From assembly GCA_958496175.1 (NCBI GenBank), contig OY292278.1, forward strand, positions 15,066,001-15,130,000: a stretch of 64,000 bases of DNA, read 5' to 3'. Shown one piece after another: positions 23,440 through 34,039 of the stretch (position 1 is its first letter; each line of letters opens with the position of its first letter). The translations under genes were made by a program, and so were the position numbers. The notes under the pieces were generated by a model. The model saw only the letters and a list, made by a program, of their open reading frames with translations, did not search any database and had not been told where the DNA came from. Source of the stretch: Sisyra terminalis (lineage: Eukaryota > Arthropoda > Insecta > Neuroptera > Sisyridae).

Positions 23440-25840
23440 TCGTATAAACAGTATAACTGTTCAAAGTCAGCGAAAAAAAGGTTTTTTCAAGAAATTCTGA
23501 TGAAATAACTTTTGGCCAGTATATTTCTAACCAATGGGTTTTTGGCCAATTTGCTAATATTAATTTCAAATTTTTTACTTTGCTTCAAAAGTTATAAAGG
23601 CCTTTATATGAAAATTTAAAATTGAAATATAGAATAACATAATTTCTAATTCTTTCGTAATAGATCTTTTTCGTAGTTGCCTCTAAAATAAATGGCTTTA
23701 GGCCCAGAATAAGATCATGACAACGATTTGATTTTTATCAAAATAAATTCACACGTAATTCTTGAAACAAAGACGAAATACAAATTTGGCGCAATATAAC
23801 TTTTATCTATCCAAATAAGTTCTACAGTGATTTCTAAATTGTCGATTAATTGCACAAATTGCTTTAAATTCAATGTAATTTATAAAAAAAATGGTTCTTA
23901 AAGTGTCGGAATTATTTGCTAAAATGTTTTTGAATTCCGTCCGTTGTAGGCTTGGCCGGTCGTTGTCATTGAAATTGAGGAATTTGAGTCGAGGAAAAAA
24001 ATCACTAGAGAGCCTTGTAAACTTTGCAAACTTCTCACATATTTATATTTACTCAAATAAAAATTTTGAAATTCTAACACGCCAATAATAACTTAGAACT
24101 TGTGGCCCGCCTAATGTTTTTTGGCACGGGGCTGGCCATTGTGAAACGGGCCATTTATATGAAAAATATTTCCTCATCATTTGAGCGATTCTTTCGGCTC
24201 GTTTTTTTTTCGGAGAGGACTGTTCCACATTGGTTTTGGGAAAAAAGAAAATGAAAAAAAAGACAATTAGAAATTGGATAATGCCGCCCAATTATGGTCG
24301 GTTCATTTGCTTTGATTAATTGGTTGGCTGGTGCGGTACTGCACGAAATTGCTGTTGGTTTGTTAGATAATTTTCCATTGTAATTAATGGTCGCATGAAT
24401 GAACCCCTTTCAACTAACCGAAAATTTATTTTCATTCGAAAGTTGTTCAGCTTCTCTTTGGACATTTTAATTATTTAATTAGTAATTCATAACACTAAAA
24501 TTAATAACTAATTAAATCAATCCAAATCAAATTACATTCAACAATTTTCCCAAGGCAAACAAATTCACTCCACCATAAAACCTTCAAAAAAATGCCAAAT
24601 ACTAACCGGAAATCGGGGATCAATAATACAAATTTAAAGGGAAGTTTAAAGATGAGGGCTTAAAACAAAAGTCTTTTCTTTCACTGGCCTAATTGGCGTG
24701 CGGCATATTGTCTTATAGAACCCCCAATTAGGGGAGATTCTTTTCCATTGTGTTTTAGGCGGAAAAGGTGGCAGACGCTGAAGAAATTTGATATTTTCAA
24801 CAAAAAAAAAATAATCATTAAGTTTCGATCTTAATAGGCGATAAAAATCTTCTTCCCAACTAAATCCTAAGGCATTGTCAAAAAAAATCAGAAATTAATG
24901 AGGGTGAAAAGTATAACGAAATGCCGAGTGATACTTAAAAAGCTTTAATCCCTTTCCGAAATTAGAATTTGTTTAAGGGTTAATCTTTTTTCATCGAGGG
25001 TTCATCTAGCCTTTCCTGTTCAAGCTTTTGAGTTAGGGGTTGCACTTTTGGGAGTTTTACTGTAAAATATTTTACTAGTCACCCCATTTATTTCTAACGT
25101 AATCTATCCATAACTCTTCCTGCATCTTTTAAACATTACTCCCAAAGTAATCCTTGTTCACCCTTAGACATATCCAGACCACCTCAATTTCTATATCTTA
25201 TTTTTGAAACCCTTCCAACCCCTACGATTCTATTTTTTTCTACAAAAAAATAAATAAAATGCATTATTTCAAAAACCAAAAATTCCTGAAAGAATTGTTC
25301 TTAATTTCATATAATTTTACTGAAAATTATCATATTTATATTTATTCATTTTTCTTCCATAAAACCATTGTACAGCTCTTGAGGGTCAAGCTTAGCTACC
25401 CCTTAGCTATTTTTGCTTCTTATTTTACTTCTATCAACTGACTTTGTTGTTAATTTGTAAGGTATGGAATTTATAAACTAATTTTTCGTTTTGATGTCCA
25501 ACTAGAGAGCTTACGATTCTCATTATTCGGCTAATGTCGCCTTAATATCGATGGTGCAATCGATACTGAAACTAAGTTTATAAATTTATTTAAATATTAT
25601 TTATTTTTTAGTGCATTTTATCAACAGAAGTGAGGGTCTTAAAATATATGTTCCTATTTGGTCAACGTTCTATCGAAATGGTTTTAGGTGCTAATAATTT
25701 TCATTTATTTAAAATACAAGTATTTAATCTAATTTGTGATACTATCCAGTACATTAAAACATCTATAATACCAATAAATCTACCACAGTGTTCTGATATA
25801 TTCTCCATAATTCTGGAGGCCTTTTTTTAGAGTTTTTTTC
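23440..25840. other. Gene-free stretch with a possible regulatory island
   Basis: Near 23,440-23,490 there is an inverted copy of sequence found at 7,336-7,370 ('ttcgctgacttt', 'agttatactgt'). Positions 24,090-24,500 are less AT-biased and rich in TAATTA/ATTA motifs without coding signal. No gene is supported. Confidence 0.3.
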
Positions 25841-25849
25841 CACTGTGTC

Positions 25850-26660
25850 CTATAAGGACTATTGCACCCTAACTTTGATACTAGTCCCAATTGGTTAGGC
25901 TGCCTTCTGTGATATATCTCAGTAGATATCCAGCCGGATCTTTATGGATGTTTCCCAACTCTGGGAATCATATATAGGAAGTTAACTAGTACGTGGAAGG
26001 CAGTTTTCTTTCCCTCGGCTACATTTCCTGCATAAACTTGACTCAATATTTATTCCTACAGTATGGGGATACTTTCTCAAATTACAGTGTTCCTAATAGA
26101 CTTACAATATATTTGATATCCGTCTTTCCTGGATTTAGAAATCTTTTATAATAATGTTTCGGAGATTTCCTTATTATAACCTTTGAGAATTTACCCCCTG
26201 GGTAGTTGTTCTAGGATGTTATTTGCTCATTTGGAGTCGATTGCGCTATTCGGTTTAGTGCTGTGCTTATTGGTACACTTATAGCCGGTTCTAGACTCTT
26301 AAATGGTATACTTGAGCCTGCTTTTGCAAGCCCATCTACCCCTTTGTTACCTCTGATACCAGTATGTCCTGGCATCTAGATAAGTGGTACTAAAAGATAG
26401 TGGTGGTTCCGTTAAAGTTTGAATACATTTATATAAAAATGATAAAAGATCGTTTACATAGGTTCTCCAACTACCAACTGCCTAAAATAAGTGCCTAAGA
26501 TTCTTTATATGGCGCATTGTTGACCAACTATTGAAATTAGAAGAAGCAACAACTGTTTTCTCATCTTCGTCTTGTAAAGCATCTAAATATCATTATTGTA
26601 GTTCAGGAAATTACCACTAGAAGTGTTAACTTTTGGTAGAAACTATAAGAAACGGTATCG
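25850..26660 (-). pseudogene. LINE C-terminal RNase H and tail remnant
   Basis: Minus-strand translation from about 26,390 downward reads MPGHTGIRGNKGVDGLAKAG, then SLEPAISVPIS, then (nearer 26,000) CRKCSRGKKTAFHVLV. These match the RNase H C-terminal motif (xPGHxGIxGNExADxLAKxG) and the following zinc-knuckle-like CxxC...H region of jockey/I/R1-type LINE ORF2 proteins. A stop directly before MPGH, frame changes and lost cysteines make it a relic. Upstream RNase H sequence above 26,400 is only weakly recognisable. Confidence 0.75.
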
Positions 26661-26859
26661 AAAATTTCCTTAATTTAACAGCAGTTTTTAGCAGTAAATT
26701 AGGCTTTAAAAGCAATCATGGCTGTTGTATCCATAAATTCGGCGATTTATACATCGAATTCTTGTTAAATTGGTTTGAATTAGTAACTCCCAAACAAAGG
26801 TACAATTGATTAAAATTCGACATTGAGCCCAGTCTTTGTACTGCAAATATATGTCTCGT

Positions 26860-27230
26860 CGAAATTTAATTGCATGTTTTTTCCTCCTCCAAAAAGGATA
26901 AGGCAGAATTTATCGCTTTTTGCAAGCGTTTTGACGCGTCAAGTCACGCGCGACGTTGTTTAAACTTGCATAATTTCCTATGACAAAGACATCCGGATCG
27001 TGCACATTTTAAATTTGAGAAAAATAGCCTTTTCTTTATTAGAACGACGACAGTCGCATTTGGACGTCTTTTTCTCGGGATTATTATTGATCGATCGATA
27101 GCGATTATGAATCCAATTCATTGTTCCATTATATGATATTTATTTGCAAAATTCAATACAATCGTTGCAAATTAAGGATTGTGGATGCGAAACACGTAGT
27201 GGCCATTGATGCGTGTCTTGGTGACTTTTT
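26860..27230. promoter_or_regulatory. GC-enriched noncoding island, possible enhancer
   Basis: This block has many CpG dinucleotides (for example 'gacgcgtcaagtcacgcgcgacg'), overlapping 'gatcgatcgata' motifs and no open coding frame, in otherwise very AT-rich DNA. The composition suggests constrained noncoding sequence, but this rests on composition only. Confidence 0.25.
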
Positions 27231-27892
27231 TTAGATATATGTGGTTCAAAAGTTGCTTTGCATTCTCTAATATTTGTAATTTTGGGTAAAATATAATGTG
27301 AACAAGACGAAAAATATTTTTTTTTATTTAGGCAAATAGTTAATAAGTACTATAAGAACGAGCAGAATAGAAACTGAAGAAACAGGTATTAAAAAATGGA
27401 AATTTACAAATTTTTGGAAGACCTAATCCATAACTGTAGTCATCAGAGTTCCAGACTATAACTGGTAATTCCAGCTTTTAAAACAATTATATTTACTCTG
27501 TGACTCCAGCTCCGGCTCCAATTATAGTACTATAACTAATAAGTATACTATAGTGGTTCCTATAATTCCCACCAGCGTGCAAGAAATGGATGACGTTCCA
27601 AAAATTTATATTCCAAGTATTTACTAATGACTCCAATTCTGAATCTTTCAAATTCTATCAACTTGATGGTTACAATTCCCAAATATCTTTATTTTTTTAT
27701 GAATTTAACTTAGACAAATACCCACACTGGGTTACAAGATGGGACTCAATATAAAAAAATAGATCAAATCCTCAATGAAAATAGGTTTAAAAAGAACTCT
27801 TAACCTTGGAGAATGTAGAAACTTTGTAATGGATGAACGAATTATCAAAGTCATCAAATATGGTGACAATCTGGTACTATTTTTTAATTGTT

Positions 27893-28050
27893 TTTTACCT
27901 TTACTTTAAAACTACTAAGGTCTTTAGCGACCCTAGGGTTAATAAAAATCCGTAACCGAGAAATATCGAAAATTTGCTCGGTACTAGGATCAAACCCAAA
28001 ATCTACCAGTTTTGGAGCGGTCATCAAGACCTTTCGACCACCAGTAGACT
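27893..28050 (-). mobile_element. tRNA-derived SINE
   Basis: The minus strand has an A-box-like TGGTGGTCGAAAGG and, about 40 bp on, a B-box-like GGGTTTGATCC. A body follows that contains CGAGCAAATTTT, CGATATTTCTCGG and AACCCTAGGGTCGCTAAAG. Two other copies with the same order are at 37.9 and 43.3 kb. Confidence 0.65.
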
Positions 28051-28079
28051 GATCTGGTATTTTTGGCAAAAATGGAAAA

Positions 28080-28850
28080 GGAATTACAAATTCTAGACCA
28101 TTAGATTACCATCGGTGGAACTTTTAAAATGAATACAAATACAAAAATGTCAAAAGTCATGATGATATCAAATAGAGGAACGCTCCTTCACTTCAACTGG
28201 TAGAATATACCAATAGAAAATGTGGTCCAGTAAAAATAATAAGGAGGTATTGTAACCAAAGACGAAAAATCCACTAGAGGAAATAAAAATCGTCTTGCTA
28301 TAGCGAAAATCAGCGAAAAGTCACGACACAAAAGTCTGCTAACTGGAAAATTGGAATTTAAACTTCAGAATTTGTTACAGTGCTATCAGAAGAGTGTAGC
28401 ATGAAAAGAATAGACAAATTAGAAATGGAAAAAGAAGGATAAACTGAATCACAAACGAAAGAAGTTCCATTAAGCGGTAAAGGATTCATACTTTATGTAG
28501 AAGGGAAATTGGTAGACTACAAGAAAAAAGAAAGAAAACGAGTATAAATTTTTGGCTTAGAAATCCACTTAGAAAATCAACTACAGAAATCCCCCAAATC
28601 CCTCATTCCCAATTTTAAGAATTTTGGCTGGAATTGACGATATTGCAGAGAAAAACTAAACCATTTGGGATACTAAGTCTGCCATCAGGCAAAAAGATCT
28701 AGACGAATATTTGAAAACTTTGGATATTGCCATTTGAGAAAATTTTGCACTACGAAAATACAAAATTTTCTTGATTTAAATACATGAATTTTCTAAAATA
28801 CTTAAGAAATGAGTTAGAAATTATTTATTTCTTGCAGAAGCAAATTTGAT
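28080..28850. other. Gene-free stretch
   Basis: No supported feature. Confidence 0.35.
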
Positions 28851-28859
28851 AGATTAGAA

Positions 28860-29083
28860 CAATGGTTCTTAATCTGGGTTCCATAGAACCTCAGGAGTTC
28901 GGTGAGTCAGTCTTGCGGGTTCGGCGAAGGTCAAAACACACCTCCGACTATTATAACCCATGTATAACTCGTAAAACTATATACCTATGTTTTGAATTAG
29001 AATCTTATTTTATTTTTCCAATTGAGAAGGGTTCGGTGAATATTGGAGGGGATCAATACCTCCAACAAGGTTAAGAACCACCG
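28860..29083. mobile_element. 224-bp hAT nonautonomous element with exact 8-bp TSD
   Basis: Ends are CAATGGTTCTTAATCTGG (left) and CAAGGTTAAGAACCACCG (right), imperfect inverted repeats of the common hAT CAGTGGTTCTTAACCTG type. The flanks carry an exact GATTAGAA duplication at 28,852-28,859 and 29,084-29,091. No transposase. The perfect target duplication implies a fairly recent insertion. Confidence 0.85.
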
Positions 29084-29099
29084 GATTAGAACAAGGAAT

Positions 29100-30370
29100 A
29101 ACTGGTGCCCAATAGTTCTGAAAGGAACTCATATCAGAGACCTCTAGAAATTAAAATTAGAAACTACCAATCGATTTTTAGTAAAAGTATTAGATCGTAA
29201 GTAGATTAATTTCGATTGTCTTAATAAAATATTGTAAATGGTAAGAAGTGAGTTCATAAAATTTTTCCAAAAAAGGCAAAAGTCTGCTTTTTTTTTGCTT
29301 ACAAATAAAGAACAAAACCACCGTTACAAACTCATTTCTTTCGTGCGTAAATTTTTTCGGTCCGTTAACAAAAGTATACGCATTGGGTTTTTTTTTCTCT
29401 TTCATAAATTACTTTTCCATAGAAGAATGAAGCACTAAGTAATAATTTCACCTAAATTAAGTCAGAGGTTGCTTATCAGTCGGCTTATTGACACTTTCTA
29501 TTTAAAATTGAAGCAATTGTGTTGGATTTAATTATAAATATCGATTTAGAGAATTCAAAAAAAAATGTAACCTACTAAATTTGATTGTTATTTTTTCTTG
29601 AATATGCTAAGACTTACGAAGAAGAAGAAGAAGCGACTTGTGGTAAAACTAGGTGAGGAATTTCCAATACGACCGAAATGTCCTTTTGACAAATGATTGT
29701 CTTTGGTATATTGAGTGAAGAAGGCAGATGTGAGTCTTGGTCTAATTGTTCGTTAGAATCTTGGCGTTTTTGATGAATTATGTTTGATTTATTCGATGTC
29801 GATTATCATTGTTGTTTCTCACAGCAATTTTTGTTGTTGTGAAGTCTTCGTAGATCGTTAAAACAGTGGAGGCCCATAAATGGAATCGAGGAGAAAATAT
29901 GAAATTATTCCGGCCAGTTGACCATTTCCAAGTCCATATGTGAGTGACATAGAGAACGAGTGCATCATAATGCAGCATTGCATTAATTGTAAGCTTCTAT
30001 TACACGGCATCATGGACTAGATTGCAAATGGAAAAAAAATCCAACACAGATTCATCCGATTTGTAATCATTACACACAATAATCATCGTTGCCTAGTTTC
30101 ATACACGTTTATCAAAGAAAGAGAAAAAACCACGAAAAAATGATCACTTACTATTGGGAATATATTTAGTAACTAATTTTCTTTCAATTTTCCCCTAATC
30201 CTGAGGAAATGTCAATTGTTTTTGTACATATTTATTTCACTGAAGTTGGAAAATCTTTAATCACTCAATTTACGTTAAACCATATACGCAACTCGGATTG
30301 TTCATTCAATTGTAATGATACAAATCAAATTATAGTTTCTAACTTATCGATAAATGTGTTGTGTCCATAC
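29100..30370. other. Gene-free stretch
   Basis: No gene recognised. Frames at 29,190-29,440 overlap on both strands and are low in complexity. The part near 29,600-30,000 is somewhat less AT-rich and might be regulatory, without specific support. Confidence 0.3.
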
Positions 30371-30373
30371 TTT

Positions 30374-30766
30374 ACATAATATTATTTAATTTTTAGCAGG
30401 AAAGTGGACTTAGAGAATGTAAATCCATATATTAATAATTAATTCAGCGACGTTTCGGTCCTTTATTTGGCCTTCATCAGGCTTCTAAAAAAATCATATT
30501 AATACAAACACATGTTTACATAACTTTTCAGAATATTCTTAATTGTTAAATTGTACATTTTGTTAAATTGTTTATTGTAAATGGACAATTTAACAATTAA
30601 GAATGTCCTGAAAAGTTATGTAAACATGTGTTTGTATTAATATGATTTTTTTAGAAGCCTGATGAAGGTCAAATAAAGCACCGAAACGTCGATAAATTAA
30701 TTATTAGTATATGGTTTTACATCTTTTAACTCCACTTTCCTGCTAAAAATTAAATAATATAATGTA
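30374..30766. mobile_element. Foldback element (about 190-bp arms) with hammerhead-like cores
   Basis: Outer ends 'attatttaatttttagcagg' and 'cctgctaaaaattaaataat' are reverse complements. Pairing continues through 'gaagcctgatgaag' and 'aacacatgtttacataactt' to a short centre near 30,572. Each arm has a hammerhead-like core: minus strand 30,480-30,452 (CTGATGA, GGCC/GGTCC stem II, GAAAC) and plus strand 30,659-30,690 (CTGATGA, short GGT/ACC stem, GAAACGTC). GAAACGTC contains a GUC-type cleavage triplet after a self-complementary ACGT. Confidence 0.75.
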
Positions 30767-30779
30767 GTTTCTAACTTTT

Positions 30780-31390
30780 TAATTTTCCATGCCAGTAAAA
30801 ATCAATAATGAAATGATTGAAAATATCACATTATAAAATTGGAAATTGCTAGTTGGAAAAATCATTAAGTTCGATCGGTCCTTTTAGTACATCTATAGGT
30901 AGAGCTAAACTATTAAACCAATTTTGATGAAGTTTCAGAGAATATTAAATGATTAAAAACCCTATAGGGAAAAATAGGAGCAAAAATCTAAACAGATATA
31001 TGTCATGTGTAAAAAAGACCTAATGCACATGTTCTAAAAGTACTCTAAACTAACATCAAATTATAATGTAGCTATTCATTTACTTGATAAAATCTAAGCT
31101 ATTTATTTAAAAATTCAAAAAATCATTAAATTCAAATCCAAGCTAAAACGAGCTCCTATTGGCCCGGTATTAAAGTGACGTCATAGTACAGAAACTTTAA
31201 AACCCCACGGACAATTTCCTATGACAAATTTAATTAAACACAAATAGTAAGGTTGTTTAAATCTTTTTAACTAAGTGTTAATGATTTAAATCATTTACTA
31301 TACGTAAATATGTTAAATTATGCTTTAAAACCACTTTACAGTTTGTCATTTGAGCAGAAAAAAAAAGAAATTATTTTCGTCAAACAATTA
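30780..31390. other. Gene-free stretch
   Basis: No supported feature. Confidence 0.35.
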
Positions 31391-31393
31391 TAA

Positions 31394-31549
31394 TTAGGGA
31401 TGTAATATTGCTCATAAGAACATCGATATTTTTAAAAGTTAAATATCGAAATTTATGAACGATATATCGAGGTTTCAACATCGATGTTAAAACGATCGAT
31501 ATTTAAGAACAGATTTTTGAAAAAATCGATGTATCGTTTGCATCCCTAG
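31394..31549. mobile_element. Short MITE with TAGGGATG ends
   Basis: It begins TAGGGATGTAAT and ends 'gtttgcatccctag', an inverted terminal repeat. The interior is full of ATCGATAT-type palindromes. Flanks 'ttataat' and 'ttatgtaat' may be an eroded 8-bp duplication. A hAT relationship is plausible but not proven. Confidence 0.5.
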
Positions 31550-31550
31550 T

Positions 31551-31875
31551 TATGTAATATAAAGGATAAATCAGGATGTAGTAGACCAAACAATTAGCAG
31601 TGTTTTGTTTTATTGATTGCAATTTCAAACGTTTCGTCGGTGTGATTCCAACTTCATCAGGCAACCTTGTAATATTTGATAAAAACACATAATCCCATGA
31701 TCACATGGGATGTTATCAATCATGGGTTTTAATCAAATATTAGAAGGTTGCCTGAGGAAGTTAGAATATACCGACGAAACGTTGCAAATTGCAATAAATA
31801 AAATAAAACACTGCTAAATTGTTTGGTCTACTACATTCTGATTTATCCTTTAAATTACATATCGATTTAGACCTG
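31551..31875. mobile_element. Foldback element with hammerhead-like cores
   Basis: Arms 31,551-31,690 and 31,735-31,870 are inverted: 'gataaatcaggatgtagtag' is answered by 'actacattctgatttatcc', and 'aaggttgcctga' occurs in mirrored positions. Cores: minus strand 31,660-31,631, with CTGATGA, stem II GTTGG/CCGAC (one G-U) and GAAAC; and plus strand 31,752-31,783, with CTGAGGA, a degenerate stem II and GAAACGTT. In the latter TTGC/GCAA can form a 4-bp stem I. Confidence 0.7.
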
Positions 31876-31959
31876 AAATAATGGAAATCCCTAGTTAAAA
31901 TTAAGGTTAAAGGCTGTTATTTTTTCTGAGTACAACCTTTATATACTTTCATAATATGT

Positions 31960-32580
31960 CCAAATTGCAGTCATATTGGTTTACTCATTGTTGAGAAAAA
32001 AATATGATTTATATTTTTTTTTCGAATTATTCCCAAATAAAAAGATATAGTAGGCCGAAATTTGAAAAATTAACGTATATTCTAAGTACTAACATACTCT
32101 CCAAAAATGGTTCAAATATCTTTCTGGGACCGATTTTGAATGTTATTTTCCTATGGCATTTTCTACACTTTTCGTTTTAGTTAACATTTATGAACTATCG
32201 GAAAATTATTTACTATACTTTTCTTCAAATTTCTGATACAATTTGATTAATTACGAAATTTAAATTTTCCTGAAACACTTATTAAAAATCCATTTCTCAA
32301 AAAAATAAAAACACTTTTCCTTATATTCCAGACTAGTAAATATTTTTTAAGTCTTTAGAAAATTATATACTGAATCTTGCTACAAATTGAAATTATATTT
32401 TCATCGTTTGGAAACACAGTTTTTCCTTGTTTGTATTTAAAAGCTCAGTATTGAAAATCCCAATTAAAAAGTTTATTTTTTATAAACACTAAACTCAATT
32501 AGCCTCTATTCAATAGAAAAAATGTATCCCGTGGTGGAAAATGTGAAAATTGTGCATATTTTTAAAGTTTTTATGTCAAT
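31960..32580 (+). repeat. Dispersed repeat, copy B (uninterrupted)
   Basis: Partner of 7,020-7,860, lacking the 270-bp foldback insertion. See that entry for shared boxes. Confidence 0.6.
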
Positions 32581-32599
32581 TTTATCCTTACAAATATAA

Positions 32600-33590
32600 A
32601 TTTTTGATCAAAATTCTTTCTTTATTTGTAATTGAAAAATAAACGAACTTTCAACTATCTGCATTCAGCATCATTTTGAAATGCACTATTAAACTAGTGA
32701 CATTGTTAGTAAATCAAATAAAAATAATAATTATCCAAAATTAAAGGTCAAGAATTCCTCTTTTGCAAATATTTACGCAAAAGCAAACACGATTTCTAAT
32801 CGAGATCAATGAACATTCTTTCCATCCTCATAAATTATACTGATGACAGAAAAAATCAATTAGCCATCGATATTGATTTTGTGAGTTCAACAATTTATTC
32901 AATTATTAGAGAAAATTCCAAAAAAAATTTGTTGATATTTTTGGATTAAGTGATAAGATTGAAATTGATTACGAAACATGAATTTTAATGATGAATTTAA
33001 TTTCTCCAATTATTTCGTTTGATACAAGCTTCAGTATAAACACGCAAATAATTAAATTTTTTTGTCAAATGAATTAAATAGTCAATATAAAACATAATAC
33101 CGAAAAAAAATGATTCGTGACTTCAATCAATTTCGAAAAAAAATGGGCAATTTGAAAGAATAAGAATATTTCTTTGGAATTTTTCGCTTGTCTGTTATAA
33201 GAGCGCTGTTGAAGAATATATTGTAAGAATATTAAATGTGGGAAATTGATTGTCATATGGTCGGAAATGGAATTCCTCGAATACAAATGATACATTGTCC
33301 TTATGATGTTCCATTGAAAACGAAATAGTGGAAAAATCGTTTCGAACAAATCGCCTCCATTGCCGTAACAATACGAGACAAATGGAAAAGCTGAGAAAAT
33401 CATGGACCGTTAGTTTTCCGGTGGGAATACTTATGTATAGTTGTGAAACTTGGCACTCGTTTTACGTAACTTGGCAAAAATACTTTGTTCAAGCTCTTCC
33501 ATTTAATCAATTTTCTTAAGAGTTTTGTACTATTAAAACTATTTTGATGACAAAATTTTATTTGCAGAGTTAAATGCACCATTTATAAAA
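32600..33590. other. Gene-free stretch
   Basis: The 109-codon minus frame at 33,074-33,403 is AT-rich and aromatic-heavy with no domain recognised. I do not call it a gene. Confidence 0.3.
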
Positions 33591-33599
33591 AAAATTATT

Positions 33600-34030
33600 A
33601 AATTATGGCAGTTTTTCGCGCTAAAGCCTGTCCAATAATTCTTACCATTCGATGTCCCTAAACTATTTCCGAGGTTTTCCCAAATCTTCGATTCCCAAAT
33701 CACCATTTTCAATATTTTTAAACCCTTTAAAACATTTTTATTTCCCAAGAGTATGCTCAACGTATCCTTCGACAAGCATTCGATGCGGTTCCGTAGCAGC
33801 TTTTGTTTAAATGGTAATAGAAAATCAATGCTATCCACGAATCGTACTTTTTAGGCAAAATCTCTATAAGTTCAATGCTATTAAAATGATCAAGTCGTAG
33901 GAAATTTACACTTTTACGAATTGAAAATCTTTACCAAATATTAAAACAAAAAAAAATGCAACAATGGCATAGTTTAACAGGCCCTCTATTGGCAGCCAGC
34001 ACTACTTATTGGTAAATTTTGGTTTCATAT
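33600..34030 (-). repeat. Dispersed repeat, copy 2 (partner at 22.1 kb)
   Basis: Collinear with 22,050-22,545. The overlapping 99-codon minus frame (33,539-33,838) is open here but broken in the partner, so it is not under obvious protein constraint. Confidence 0.6.
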
Positions 34031-34039
34031 TAATACACC

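Noticed and set aside
33074..33403. 109-codon minus-strand frame
   Set aside because: No recognisable motif, homopolymer-derived Phe/Lys runs, and overlapping frames on the other strand.
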